Assembly: GCF_022835695.1 (NCBI RefSeq)
Contig: NZ_BQUV01000001.1
Location: 1,154,263-1,218,262 of the forward strand
Direction: 5' to 3'
Origin: Bradyrhizobium sp. Ce-3
GTDB taxonomy: Bacteria > Pseudomonadota > Alphaproteobacteria > Rhizobiales > Xanthobacteraceae
Length of the DNA stretch: 64,000 nucleotides
The first letter of the stretch is position 1; every line of letters starts with the position of its first letter. Shown in pieces: positions 1 to 9,478 of this stretch. The position numbers and the translations under genes were made by a program. The notes beneath the pieces are model-generated. The model made no database searches. It had not been told where the DNA came from and worked only from the letters and a program-made list of their open reading frames with translations.

Positions 1-326
1 TCGGACTGGCTGCGATAGAGATAGCTGCCGAGCCGCAGATTGTCGCGCACCGACAGCCGCGGAAACAGCCGGCGGTTCTCCGGCACGAAGGCGATGCCGC
101 CTGACGTGATGACATGCTGCGGCTGGCCGTCGATGCGCTTGCCGTCGAAGGTGACGGTGCCGGCGCGCGGCCGCTCGGCACCGGCGATCGATTTCAACAG
201 CGTCGACTTGCCTGCGCCGTTGGCGCCGGCGACGCAGACGATCTCGCCCTTGGTGACGTCGAGCGACACCGAAGAGATCGCAACCAGGCCCTGATAGGCG
301 GTGGTGACTTCACGCACCGACAGCAT
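1..326 (-). CDS. livF: Branched-chain amino acid-type ABC transporter ATP-binding protein LivF, 3' end cut by window
   Basis: The gene starts at 326 and runs off the left edge, so only the first ~108 residues are present. The Walker A motif GANGAGKST lies at residues 34-42, preceded by the A-loop region AYQGLVA. This is the usual start of the LivF class of the HAAT (hydrophobic amino acid) importer family. LivF is the second cytoplasmic ATPase that powers uptake together with LivG. Its start overlaps the 3' end of livG by 17 bp, so the two are translationally coupled, and it is the last visible gene of the DUF1445-livKHMGF operon. Substrate cannot be deduced; many rhizobial Liv systems import aromatic acids, amides or ureides rather than branched-chain amino acids. 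Confidence 0.9.
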   Translation of the reverse strand, partial: MLSVREVTTAYQGLVAISSVSLDVTKGEIVCVAGANGAGKSTLLKSIAGAERPRAGTVTFDGKRIDGQPQHVITSGGIAFVPENRRLFPRLSVRDNLRLGSYLYRSQS

Positions 327-1056
327 GACGATCCCCGAGATAGGCAGAAATGACCTCTGGATTGCGGACGACGTCCGCGGGCTTGCCCTCGACCAGCACC
401 TTGCCGAGATTGAGCACGATGGCGCGGTCGACCAGCGGCATCACGATCTCCATCACATGCTCGACCATCAGTACGGTGACGCCGGTGGCGCGCACCTTGC
501 GCACCAGCTCGACGCCGGTCTGCGCCTCGACGGGCGTCAGGCCGGTGAGCACTTCGTCGAGCAGCAGCAGCTTCGGCTCGGTGGCCAGCGCGCGGGCCAC
601 TTCGAGGCGGCGCTTCTCCGACGGCACGAGATCGGCGGCGAGCTTGTCGGCGCGCGCGGCAAGGCCGCAGAACTCCAGCACCTCATAGGCCTTCTGCCGC
701 GCAATGCGCATCTTGGTGTTGCGGATCAGCGCGCCGACGATGACGTTGTCGATCACGGTCATGGTCTCGAAGCTCTTGACCACCTGGAAGGTTCGCCCGA
801 CGCCGCGCTGGCAGCGTTCCGCCGCCGGCAGCCTTGTCACGTCCTCGCCGTCGAACATGATCGAGCCCTGGGTCGGCGGCAGCACGCCGGCGATCAAATT
901 GAACAGCGTCGACTTGCCGGCGCCGTTCGGGCCGATCAGGCCGACGATCTCGCCGCGCCCGACCGAGATCGAGACGTCGCTGTTGGCGACGAGGCCGCCG
1001 AAGCGCTGCCAGACGCCCCTGGTCTCCAGGAGCGGGGTTTCAAGCGGCGCCGTCAT
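310..1056 (-). CDS. livG: Liv-type ABC transporter ATP-binding protein LivG
   Basis: This is a 248-residue ATPase subunit. Walker A GPNGAGKST lies at residues 42-50 and Walker B LLLLDE in the C-terminal half. The start at 1056 (MTAPLE) was chosen over upstream in-frame codons because it gives the 4-bp ATGA overlap with livM and the normal family length. The ABC signature is degenerate: the expected LSGGQ position reads LVPSEKRRLEVARA. A similar relaxed signature occurs in the second LivG of this window (48642-49370), so it looks like a feature of this LivG branch and not a defect. It pairs with LivF on the cytoplasmic face of the LivHM permease. Confidence 0.93.
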   Translation of the reverse strand: MTAPLETPLLETRGVWQRFGGLVANSDVSISVGRGEIVGLIGPNGAGKSTLFNLIAGVLPPTQGSIMFDGEDVTRLPAAERCQRGVGRTFQVVKSFETMTVIDNVIVGALIRNTKMRIARQKAYEVLEFCGLAARADKLAADLVPSEKRRLEVARALATEPKLLLLDEVLTGLTPVEAQTGVELVRKVRATGVTVLMVEHVMEIVMPLVDRAIVLNLGKVLVEGKPADVVRNPEVISAYLGDRHAVGA

Positions 1057-2029
1057 CGCGTGGCCTCCTTGCGCCCGGAGAACATGCTGACGAGCCCCTT
1101 CGGCAGTGCCAGCGAGATCGCGACGATCAGCGCGCCGTAGACGATCAGGTCGACGCCGCGGCCGGAGCCGCCGACGAAGGATCGCGTCAGTTCGGTGAGC
1201 GGGATCAGGATCACCGCGCCGAGCACCGGCCCCCACAGCGTGCCGATGCCCCCCAGCACCGCGGGCAGTGCCATCAACAGCGAGAACTGGAAGCCCATCA
1301 CGCTCTCAGGGTCGATATAGGACACGAACTGGGCGTAGAAGCTGCCGCCGACCGCGACCAGGAAGGCGGAGACTGCCGCCGCGCCCATCTTGGAATTGAA
1401 CACGACGACGCCGAGGCTTTCGGCCGCGTCCGGATTGTCCTTCACCGCGCGCCACCAATAGCCCCATTTGGAATCTTCCAGCCACCAGGTGACGAGCCAG
1501 GCGACGCAGGCCAGCGCCAGTGCGAAGTAGAAGTACGGCAGCTTCGAGCGCGCGAACTGGAATTTCAGCCAGCTGTCGCCGCGCACCGGGATGTCGATGC
1601 CGAGCGCAGCACCCGCCCAATCCCAGTTCTGGATCAACAGCAGCGCGATCTCGGCGATCACGATGGTCGCGATCACGAAGTAATGCCCGCGCAGGCGGAA
1701 GCAGGGATAACCGAGCGCCATCGCGATCACCGCGGAGATCGCTCCGCCCGCCAGCATGCCGAACCACGGCAGCACGCCGAACTTGGTGAACAGCAGCGCG
1801 GTGGTGTAGGCCCCGAGCCCGAAGTAGAGCGCATGGCCGAGCGAGATCTGCCCGCAATAGCCGGACAGGATGTTCCAGCTCTGCGACAGCGCCGCATACA
1901 TCAGCGTCAGCACCATGATGTTCTGGACGTAGACGTCCTTGACGAACAGCGGCACCAGCGCGGCGATCACCGCAAGGCAGGCCGCCACGATCAGGTCACG
2001 CCTGCGGCGTTGGGCGAAGTGGGTGTCCA

Positions 2030-2033
<4 letters not shown>
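1053..2033 (-). CDS. livM: Liv-type ABC transporter permease LivM
   Basis: This 326-residue integral membrane protein has about nine hydrophobic segments. It carries the conserved LivM sequences SGYCGQISLGHALYFGLGAY near residue 60 and EDSKWGYWWRAVKDNPDAAE after the middle helices (the cytoplasmic loop that contacts the ATPase). It ends with an ATGA overlap onto livG. It forms the translocation pore with LivH. The start MMDTHF could be either of two adjacent ATGs. Confidence 0.94.
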
Positions 2034-2908
<875 letters not shown>

Positions 2909-2950
2909 AATGAGCGCTCCGTGGCCTTGGGGTGACGGCGCATGCCGCGC

Positions 2951-3034
2951 GTCATTGCGAGCGAAGCGAAGCAATCCATCGTGCCGCAAGCGGAAAGAAT
3001 GGATTGCTTTGTCGCCGCGCTCCTCGCAATGACG
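2951..3034. repeat. Palindromic intergenic repeat family R1, copy 1
   Basis: An inverted repeat of about 84 bp whose ends read GTCATTGCGAGCGAAGCGAA and, on the other side, CTCCTCGCAATGAC, with internal arms GCAATCCA/TGGATTGC. Two further copies lie at 15062-15147 and 36125-36206. It can fold into a long hairpin and sits between livK and livH inside an operon. It resembles the RIME/BIME-type non-coding repeats common in Rhizobiales. Confidence 0.9.
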
Positions 3035-3091
3035 AACGTCTTCAGTCCCGGAATAATCACCGCCGTCTGCCCCCTCTTAAAGCCCAGCCGA

Positions 3092-4339
3092 TCAGCTGTT
3101 CATCGGCCAGATCGCCTCGGAGACGGCGGCCTGTTCCGGGAAGATCGTCACGAAGTTCTTCGCGGTATATTGCAGCAGCACCGGATCGGCGAAGTTGTTC
3201 TGCCCCATCTCGTCGAACTTGACGCGACGCCACGGCATGATGGTCACGTCGCCGGGCATGTCGGTGGCGACCAGCGCCTCGCGGATCTTGTCGCCGTCGG
3301 TCGACTTGGCGCGATTGACGGCATCAGCCATGATGATGAGACCCATGAACTGGCGCGAGGTGTAGTCGTTGAAGTCCTTGCCGGACTTGGCGCGGTACAT
3401 CTCGTTGATCAGGCCGACCATCGGCCGCTTCTGCGCCAGGTCGAGCGAGAAGCTGCCGCGCGAGATCACGCCCTCGAGCTTGTCGCCGACCGCGTCATAG
3501 GTCGCCTTCTCCGAGAAGCCGGCGTCCTGCGCCATGATGTTCTTCGGCTTGTAGCCGAGCTCGGCCATGGTCTTGACCAAGAGGATCGAGTCGGTGGTGT
3601 AGCTCGACGGCATCAGCACGTCGGCGTTGGCCGCCTTGAGCTGCTGCACCTCGGCGGTCAGCGACGGCGAATTGGCGCGGTACTTGATGTCGGCCACGAT
3701 CTTGTAGCCGCGCTCGGCGGCGAGCTTGGTCTGCGCGTTCGCCGAATCGGTGCCGAAGATGGTGTCCTCGTGGAACAGCGCCAGCGTCTCGATCTTCTGG
3801 CCCTTCTTCTTCATCGCATCGAAGAAGTCGAACATCGCGGCCGAGAACATCTCGTCATGCGGCGAGGCGCGGAAATAGTATTTCAGGCCGCGGCGATGCA
3901 GGCTCGGCGAGGAGTTGTCGGCCGAGATGAACGGAACGCCGTAGCGCTCGCAGGTCTGGCTGACGGTGACGGCAACCGCGCTCTGATAGGTGCCGACGAC
4001 GGCGCAGACCTTCTCCTGGGTGATCAGGCGCTCGGTCTCGGCGCGGCCCTTCTGCGGGTCGGCCTGGTGGTCGGCGAATACCAGCTTGACCTTGGCGCCG
4101 CCGAGGCCGGACAGGCCCTCGCCCTTGGCGAGCGGCAGCGCGAAATCGTAGTTCTTGTTGATGATGTCGGCGGCGGTGTTGAAGGCGTGCTGCGCGTCGA
4201 CCCCGATCGCGGCGCTGGAGCCTGACAGCGGATAGATCACGCCGATTGCCACTTCACTGGTCTGCGCGCGCGCGGCCGTCGGACCGAGCGCGGCGGCGGC
4301 AGTGGCACCCAGCAACACGTTACGGCGAGAGATCGTCAT
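3092..4339 (-). CDS. livK: Liv-type ABC transporter periplasmic substrate-binding protein
   Basis: This 415-residue type I periplasmic binding protein begins with a twin-arginine-like signal (SRRNVLLG, residues 4-11) and a probable cleavage after ARA at residue 25. The mature protein starts with the family hallmark IGVIYPLSGSSAAIG and keeps the ABC_sub_bind region with GRAETERLI and VVGTYQSAVAV. It captures ligand in the periplasm for LivHMGF. RBS AGGGGA precedes the ATG. A TTTATCGAT half-site matching the LysR-gene palindrome lies at 4368-4376, 29-37 bp upstream of the start. The ligand is unknown; neighbours that cleave amide or carbamoyl bonds suggest a nitrogenous organic compound. Confidence 0.92.
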   Translation of the reverse strand: MTISRRNVLLGATAAAALGPTAARAQTSEVAIGVIYPLSGSSAAIGVDAQHAFNTAADIINKNYDFALPLAKGEGLSGLGGAKVKLVFADHQADPQKGRAETERLITQEKVCAVVGTYQSAVAVTVSQTCERYGVPFISADNSSPSLHRRGLKYYFRASPHDEMFSAAMFDFFDAMKKKGQKIETLALFHEDTIFGTDSANAQTKLAAERGYKIVADIKYRANSPSLTAEVQQLKAANADVLMPSSYTTDSILLVKTMAELGYKPKNIMAQDAGFSEKATYDAVGDKLEGVISRGSFSLDLAQKRPMVGLINEMYRAKSGKDFNDYTSRQFMGLIIMADAVNRAKSTDGDKIREALVATDMPGDVTIMPWRRVKFDEMGQNNFADPVLLQYTAKNFVTIFPEQAAVSEAIWPMNS

Positions 4340-4428
4340 GCGAAATTCCCCTTAGGTCAGCTTTGTTTTTATCGATGAGACGCTTGTAGCGCGCAGTAAA
4401 GCCTGAATGAATTGCACGAATTGCCTAT

Positions 4429-5247
4429 TCAGAGCACAGCGAGCTGCCTGTTCCTGAGATCGGTCACCAGCATCAGGCCCGGCGAATGCGTGATCGCGAA
4501 TGGCAGCTTCGCAGCTGCGATGACCGATTGCGGCGTGACGCCACAGGCCCAAAACACCGGGATCTCGTCATCGGCCACCGGCACCGCATCGCCGTAGTCG
4601 GGCCTGGCGATATCGTTGATGCCGATCGCATGCGGATGGCCGAGATGCACCGGCGCGCCATGCACCGAGGGAAAGCGCGAGGTGATCTGCACCGCACGGA
4701 TCGCGTCCGCCGGCTTGAACGGGCGCATCGACACCACCATCGGTCCCTGGAACGGCCCCGACGGCTGGCAGGCGATATTGGTCCGGTACATTGGCACACG
4801 CAGGTTGCGTTCGATGTGACGGATCGGCAGCCCGTCATCCAGCAGCGCCTCCTCGAACGAATAGGAGCAGCCGAGCACGAAGGTGACGAGATCGTCGCGC
4901 CAGTATTTGGTGATGTCGGTCGGCTCGTCGGCCACCTCGCCATCGCGCCAGACCCGGTAGCGCGGCACGTCGGTGCGGATGTCGAGGTCGAGGCCGAGCG
5001 AGGGAATGCGGGAATCGCCGACGTCGGACATGCCGATGATCGGGCACGGCTTCGGATTGAGCTGGCAGAAGCGGTGGAAGGCGCCGGCGAGCTTTTCCGG
5101 CAGGATCGCGAGATTGCCCTGGACGAAACCATTGGCGAGGCCGGCGGTGGTGGCCGACGCCACGCCGTCGCGGCAGGCGCGCCGCGCTTCGACGCTCGCC
5201 AGCACTGGTTCCTCCTGAGATCGCTGCACTGCCGCAAAAACAGTCAT
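4429..5247 (-). CDS. DUF1445 / D-glutamate cyclase-like putative hydro-lyase
   Basis: This 272-residue cytoplasmic protein belongs to the DUF1445 (UPF0317, YcsI-like) family. Recognisable blocks are [38 protein letters not shown] and the C-terminal [11 protein letters not shown] and [11 protein letters not shown]. Members are annotated as putative hydro-lyases and share a domain with mammalian D-glutamate cyclase; the reaction here is not known. I chose the ATG at 5247 because AGGAGA lies just upstream; the longer ORF start (5292) lacks an RBS. It is the first gene of the liv operon and diverges from the LysR gene. DUF1445 genes commonly sit beside LysR regulators and amide or allophanate-type hydrolases, which fits the M20 hydrolase nearby. 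Confidence 0.85.
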   Translation of the reverse strand: MTVFAAVQRSQEEPVLASVEARRACRDGVASATTAGLANGFVQGNLAILPEKLAGAFHRFCQLNPKPCPIIGMSDVGDSRIPSLGLDLDIRTDVPRYRVWRDGEVADEPTDITKYWRDDLVTFVLGCSYSFEEALLDDGLPIRHIERNLRVPMYRTNIACQPSGPFQGPMVVSMRPFKPADAIRAVQITSRFPSVHGAPVHLGHPHAIGINDIARPDYGDAVPVADDEIPVFWACGVTPQSVIAAAKLPFAITHSPGLMLVTDLRNRQLAVL

Positions 5248-5297
5248 GGGATTCTCCTGCCCATAATCTCGACAAGGACAAACCAACACCAAGCATG

Positions 5298-5327
5298 ATA
5301 TAATGTCTAATCGTCCTTTCTAATCAA
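5298..5327 (-). promoter_or_regulatory. Candidate sigma70 promoter for the DUF1445-liv operon
   Basis: Read on the minus strand, TTGATT (5327-5322) and TTATAT (5303-5298) are separated by 18 bp, 51 bp upstream of the DUF1445 start. The -35 box directly abuts the palindrome at 5329-5351, a geometry expected for LysR activation. Confidence 0.5.
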
Positions 5328-5328
5328 A

Positions 5329-5351
5329 ATCGATAAATAGAATTTATCGAT
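5329..5351. promoter_or_regulatory. Candidate LysR operator (23-bp hyphenated palindrome)
   Basis: Perfect 9-bp arms ATCGATAAA and TTTATCGAT are separated by 5 bp in the divergent DUF1445/LysR promoter region. The palindrome lies next to the -35 of the liv-side promoter and 17 bp before the LysR start codon. LysR proteins typically bind such interrupted palindromes and autoregulate. Confidence 0.65.
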
Positions 5352-5367
5352 CGGGAAATCGCTTCCA

Positions 5368-6285
5368 ATGACGGACTTCCGCTCGATCGAAACCTTCCTC
5401 TGGGTCGTCAAGCTCGGCAGCTTCCGCGGCGCCGCCCAGCGGCTCAACACCACCCAGCCAGCGATCTCCCAGCGCATTGCCCAGCTCGAGCGCGAGATGG
5501 GCGTCAAGCTGCTGAACCGGGATCACCGGGTGGCTTCGCCGACCCCGAGCGGGCGGTTGATGATGATCTATGCCGAAAAGCTGATCGGCCTGCGCGCGGA
5601 GATGATGGCCGAGGTCGGCGACCGTTCGGCGATGCGCGGCGCGCTGCGGCTCGGTGTCGCGGAGACCATCGTGCACACCTGGCTGCCGCGGCTGGTCAAG
5701 AGCGTCAACGAGATCTACCCGAACCTGTCGCTCGAGATCGAGGTCGACATCACGCCGAACCTGACGCAACGGCTGCTGGCGCAGGAGATCGAGCTCGCCT
5801 TCGTGCTCGGACCGATCTCGGCATCGGGCGCACACAACCATGTGCTGTGCGATTACCCGATCGGTTTCCTGGCGAGCCCGGCGCTCGGCCTCGGCGCCGG
5901 CCCGGTGGCGCGGCAGGATCTGGCGCGGTTTCCGATCATCACCTTTCCGCGCAAGACGCAGCCCTACGAAACCGTGCGCGCATTGTTCAATGCGCCCGAT
6001 CTGCCGCCGATCCGGCTGCATGCCTCGACCTCGCTCGCGACCGTGATCCACATGGCCAATGAAGGGCTTGGCATCGCGGTGATCCCAGCGGCGATCGTCG
6101 AGAACGAGCTTGCCGACGGGCGCTTGCTGCTGCTCGACACCGACCTCAACCTGCCGCCCCTCACTTTCACCGCAAGCTGGCTGGCTTCGCCCGATGCGGT
6201 CGCGATCGAGCGCGTCGCCCATCTCGCCAGGCAGATCGCGCAAGCGAGCGTGGCGGTTGACGCGGTGGAAGCGGCGCGCCATTGA
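5368..6285 (+). CDS. LysR-family transcriptional regulator
   Basis: This 305-residue protein has an N-terminal winged helix-turn-helix (residues ~4-62; FRGAAQRLNTTQPAISQRIA is the recognition region) and a LysR_substrate effector domain from about residue 90. It diverges from the DUF1445-liv operon and is followed at 30-bp spacings by the M20 hydrolase and hydroxyacid dehydrogenase genes. It therefore probably controls both transcription units in response to the imported substrate or a metabolite. The palindrome at 5329-5351 is its likely binding site. Confidence 0.92.
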   Translation: MTDFRSIETFLWVVKLGSFRGAAQRLNTTQPAISQRIAQLEREMGVKLLNRDHRVASPTPSGRLMMIYAEKLIGLRAEMMAEVGDRSAMRGALRLGVAETIVHTWLPRLVKSVNEIYPNLSLEIEVDITPNLTQRLLAQEIELAFVLGPISASGAHNHVLCDYPIGFLASPALGLGAGPVARQDLARFPIITFPRKTQPYETVRALFNAPDLPPIRLHASTSLATVIHMANEGLGIAVIPAAIVENELADGRLLLLDTDLNLPPLTFTASWLASPDAVAIERVAHLARQIAQASVAVDAVEAARH

Positions 6286-6315
6286 AACGAGTGCCGGAAA
6301 GACGACCGTCATTGA

Positions 6316-7590
6316 ATGACAGCTGAATGGACTGACGACATGAGCCGAGCCGCCACCAACCTGCAGATCGATTCCGCCCGCCTCTGGGGCACCATCCACG
6401 AAACCGCGCAATTCGGTGCGACGCCAAAGGGCGGCGTACGGCGGCTGACGCTGAGCGCCGAAGACAAGCAGGTGCGCGACTGGTTCCGCAAGGCGTGCGA
6501 GAGCGCCGGCCTCGACGTGCAGGTCGATGCGCTCGGTTCGATGTTCGGCTTGAGGAAGGGCAAGGATATGTCGAAGCCGCCGATCGGCGTCGGCTCGCAT
6601 CTCGACACCCAGCCGACCGGCGGCAAATATGACGGCATCCTCGGCACGCTGGCCGCGCTCGAAATGGTGCGCACGCTCAACGATGCCGGGATCGAGACCG
6701 AGCTGCCGATCTGCATCTGCAACTGGACCAACGAGGAAGGCTCGCGCTTTGCGCCGGCGATGATGGCTTCGGCCGCCTATGTCGGCGATTTCACCACCGA
6801 CGACATCCTGTCGCGCAAGGACGCCGAGGGCGTCACGGTGGCGCAGGCACTGGACTCGATCGGCTATCGCGGCGAAGCCCCGGTCGGCCGCCAGAAGTTC
6901 ACCAGCTTCGTCGAGCTGCACATCGAACAGGGCCCGATCCTGGAAGCCGAAGGCAAGACCATCGGCGTGGTCGATTCTGGCCAGGGCGTGTTGTGGTACG
7001 ACGGCAAGATCACAGGCTTCGAGAGCCATGCCGGTTCGACCCCGATGCCGCTGCGCCGCGACGCGCTGGCGACCCTGTCGGAGATCGTGCTGGCGATGGA
7101 GAGCATCGCGAAAAAGCACGGCCCGAAGGCTGTCGGCACCATCGGCGAGGCGGTGATCGCAGCGCCCTCGCGCAACGTGATCCCCGGCGAGATCGCCTTC
7201 ACGGTGGATTGCCGCAGCGCTGATGCCGCGATCATGGACGCGCTGGATCGCGACCTGCGCGCCGCCGTCGCCGAGATCGCTGCCCGGCGCAAGGTCGACA
7301 TGCAGCTCGATCTGGTCTGGCGCAAGGCGCCGACGCATTTCGATCCCAGGCTGGTCGACGCCGTCGAGAACGCGGCAACGCAGCTTGGCTACTCGCATCG
7401 CCGCATCACCTCCGGCGCCGGCCACGACGCCTGCAACCTCAACACCGTGATGCCGGCCGCGATGGTGTTTGTGCCCTGCAAGGACGGCATCAGCCACAAC
7501 GAGCTGGAAGACGCCACCCAGACCGATTGCGCCGCCGGCGCCAACGTCCTGATGCATACGGTGCTGGCGCTCGCCGGCGTCGCGTCCTGA
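6316..7590 (+). CDS. M20-family Zn-dependent amidohydrolase (N-carbamoyl-L-amino acid hydrolase / allantoate amidohydrolase-like)
   Basis: This 424-residue cytoplasmic hydrolase keeps the di-metal signature of the carbamoylase branch of M20: GSHLDT (H95, D97), GGKYDG (D106), NEEGSRF (E140/E141), HIEQGP (H202), GAGHDA (H369) and ISHNELE (H393). The insert between residues ~220 and 340 is the dimerisation domain. Family members hydrolyse N-carbamoyl amino acids, allantoate, ureidoglycolate or related C-N bonds; the exact substrate is not visible. It is encoded 30 bp after lysR and 30 bp before a hydroxyacid dehydrogenase. An alternative ATG at 6340 (MSRAATNL) is plausible, as neither start has a strong RBS. 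Confidence 0.88.
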   Translation: MTAEWTDDMSRAATNLQIDSARLWGTIHETAQFGATPKGGVRRLTLSAEDKQVRDWFRKACESAGLDVQVDALGSMFGLRKGKDMSKPPIGVGSHLDTQPTGGKYDGILGTLAALEMVRTLNDAGIETELPICICNWTNEEGSRFAPAMMASAAYVGDFTTDDILSRKDAEGVTVAQALDSIGYRGEAPVGRQKFTSFVELHIEQGPILEAEGKTIGVVDSGQGVLWYDGKITGFESHAGSTPMPLRRDALATLSEIVLAMESIAKKHGPKAVGTIGEAVIAAPSRNVIPGEIAFTVDCRSADAAIMDALDRDLRAAVAEIAARRKVDMQLDLVWRKAPTHFDPRLVDAVENAATQLGYSHRRITSGAGHDACNLNTVMPAAMVFVPCKDGISHNELEDATQTDCAAGANVLMHTVLALAGVAS

Positions 7591-7620
7591 TCATCCTTTC
7601 TCCCTTAGATGGAGGCCTTC

Positions 7621-8532
7621 GTGCGCGCAGTGTTTGTCGACGCCAATGAATCGCTCGCTGTCATCACCGAGCGGCTGGAAAAACCCGGCGACCCCAGGAT
7701 GCGGATCAACCGCAACCCGGACATCAAGTCCGAGGACTATCCGGCGGTGCTCGACGGCGCCGAGATCGCAGTGGTCGATCACACCGCGCTGCCGACCGAT
7801 GTTGCCAGGAAGTGCGCCGGCTTGAAGCACGTCGTGTTCCTCGGCACCGGCGCGCGCAGCTACATGAACCCGGAAGAGCTCGCCGAGATCGGCATCGCCG
7901 TGCATTTGATCAAGGGCTACGGCGACACCGCGGTTGCGGAGTCCGCAATCGCGCTGATGTGGTCGTCGGCGCGGGTGATCGCGCAGATGGACCGCGAGAT
8001 GCGCGCCGGCAACTGGCTGCGCGAGGACGGCATGCAGCTGACCGGCAAGACGCTCGGCCTGGTCGGCTTCGGCGGCATCGCCGCCGAGGTCGCCCGCATC
8101 GCGCTCGGCAGCGGCATGAAGGTGATCGCCTGGAACCGGTCGGCCAAGAGCCATCCGGGCGTCGAATTCGCCGCGCTCGACACGGTGCTGGCGACCAGCG
8201 ACGTGGTCTCGATCCATCTGCTGCTGAACGACGAGACCCGCGGCATGATCACGCGCGACAAGATCGCGAAGATGAAGAAGGGTGTCGTGCTGATCAACAC
8301 CGCGCGCGGCGCCATCGTCGACGAGCAGGCGATGATCGACGCACTCAACTCCGGCCAGATCCGCCATGCCGGCCTCGACGTCTACAACATCGAACCGCTG
8401 CCGAAGGATCACCCGCTGACGAAAATCCCGAACGTGACGCTGTCGGCGCACTCCGCCTTCCGCACGCCCGAAGCGAGCGAGAACCTGATCCACGCGGCAT
8501 GGGAGCATTGCCGACGGATTGTGAAGGGGTAA
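7621..8532 (+). CDS. D-isomer-specific 2-hydroxyacid dehydrogenase
   Basis: This is a 303-residue NAD(P)-dependent dehydrogenase. The Rossmann motif is GFGGIA at residues 149-154. Catalytic residues R229 (in INTARG), E258 (in YNIEP) and H277 (in SAHSAF) are all present. It interconverts a 2-oxoacid and a D-2-hydroxyacid. An ATG at 7609 is possible, but GGAGG at 7611-7615 is ideally placed 5 nt before the GTG at 7621, and the fold begins there (VRAVFVD), so I chose GTG. It closes the lysR-hydrolase operon and may reduce or oxidise the carbon skeleton released by the amidohydrolase. Confidence 0.88.
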   Translation: MRAVFVDANESLAVITERLEKPGDPRMRINRNPDIKSEDYPAVLDGAEIAVVDHTALPTDVARKCAGLKHVVFLGTGARSYMNPEELAEIGIAVHLIKGYGDTAVAESAIALMWSSARVIAQMDREMRAGNWLREDGMQLTGKTLGLVGFGGIAAEVARIALGSGMKVIAWNRSAKSHPGVEFAALDTVLATSDVVSIHLLLNDETRGMITRDKIAKMKKGVVLINTARGAIVDEQAMIDALNSGQIRHAGLDVYNIEPLPKDHPLTKIPNVTLSAHSAFRTPEASENLIHAAWEHCRRIVKG

Positions 8533-8538
8533 TCTCAC

Positions 8539-8670
8539 CGTCGTCCCGGCCAAGCGAAGCGCGAGCCGGGACCCATAACCACCGCATCGCATTGTCACGA
8601 AGGCTGGGGCCACAGCGCTTCGCCACGACCACTCCCTGTGGTTATGGGTCCCTGCTTTCGCAGGGACGAC
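8539..8670. repeat. Palindromic intergenic repeat family R2, copy 1
   Basis: An inverted repeat of about 132 bp whose arms contain GTCCCGGC...GGGACCCATAACCAC and GTGGTTATGGGTCCC...GGGACGAC. Related copies lie at 45776-45897 and, as a right half only, 56739-56806. It occupies most of the gap between the dehydrogenase and the TetR gene. Confidence 0.88.
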
Positions 8671-8759
8671 AGCGAGCGAATACGCAGGTCCACCATTCCC
8701 GCAATCACTTTACCACGCGCGGTTGCATCGGCATTTCGGCCAAGATCGCGGGCAGGCCC

Positions 8760-9401
8760 TCACACCCGCTTCAACGAACGGGCCTCCTTCAGATAACCGA
8801 GGATCATGGCGCGCATCTGCCGACGCAGATCGTCCCGCTTGATGGACTGCGCGTGATCCGACATGGCCGCCTGCAGCAGCGAGCTGCAGGCAGTCACGAC
8901 AAACAATGACAGCGGCTGGACCTCCTCGAAGGCCGCGTTGCGGCAGCTCGCGAGCAGTGCGGCGACTGACTTGGCACCTCTCGCGGCGGCTATCCGGATC
9001 AACCGGGCACCGTCGACATCTGCAAGCGGCTCCTGCATCGCCCTGGACACATCGAGGCGCTTCCACTTGGCGGCGATAAACCCGTCCACCAGACCCGTCG
9101 CCATCGTCTCAAGCTTGCAACCGTGCAAAGCCGCGCAGCTCTGCTCAACGGACATCGATATCTCGTTCAGATAGCGCTCGATGACCGCGACCATCAGCGC
9201 CTGCCGGTTCGGAAAATACTGATAGAGCGTGCCGACCGAGACGCCCGCCCGCTCGGCGACGCGGGTCGTCGTGAGCTTGCGATAACCGACCGCCAGCAAA
9301 ACCTGAATGCTCGCCTCGAAAAGCGCGTCGACCGTCACCGCGGAACGCTGCTGAACCGGCCGTTTTCTCGGCTCCAGACGGGATCGTTGCGAGGCGGCCA
9401 T
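8760..9401 (-). CDS. TetR-family transcriptional regulator
   Basis: This 213-residue protein has an N-terminal TetR helix-turn-helix, recognisable as TTTRVAERAGVSVGTLYQYFPNRQAL (residues ~48-73), and a helical ligand domain behind it. The start at 9401 (MAASQRS) gives the normal TetR length; the longer ORF start at 9557 would overlap the divergent SDR gene. It shares a 77-bp promoter region with the SDR gene and most likely represses it in the absence of a small lipophilic inducer. Confidence 0.88.
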   Translation of the reverse strand: MAASQRSRLEPRKRPVQQRSAVTVDALFEASIQVLLAVGYRKLTTTRVAERAGVSVGTLYQYFPNRQALMVAVIERYLNEISMSVEQSCAALHGCKLETMATGLVDGFIAAKWKRLDVSRAMQEPLADVDGARLIRIAAARGAKSVAALLASCRNAAFEEVQPLSLFVVTACSSLLQAAMSDHAQSIKRDDLRRQMRAMILGYLKEARSLKRV

Positions 9402-9421
9402 GAATGCGAATTCCACAAACC

Positions 9422-9435
9422 TGAAGGAAGCTTCA
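9422..9435. promoter_or_regulatory. Possible TetR operator
   Basis: A short inverted repeat, TGAAG-4 bp-CTTCA, lies in the 77-bp region between the divergent TetR and SDR genes. The arms are only 5 bp, so this is a weak candidate. Confidence 0.25.
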
Positions 9436-9478
9436 AGATAGTGCCAGGCAAGCTCGGACGATGCAAGGAAGCCACAAC

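Noticed and set aside
2942-4225. Plus-strand open frame opposite livK
   Set aside because: Starts in a palindromic repeat and has shadow composition.
5344-7557. Minus-strand open frame of 737 codons opposite lysR and the M20 hydrolase
   Set aside because: Low-complexity Arg/Ala/Asp/His composition typical of an antisense shadow; both plus-strand genes have clear domains and motifs.
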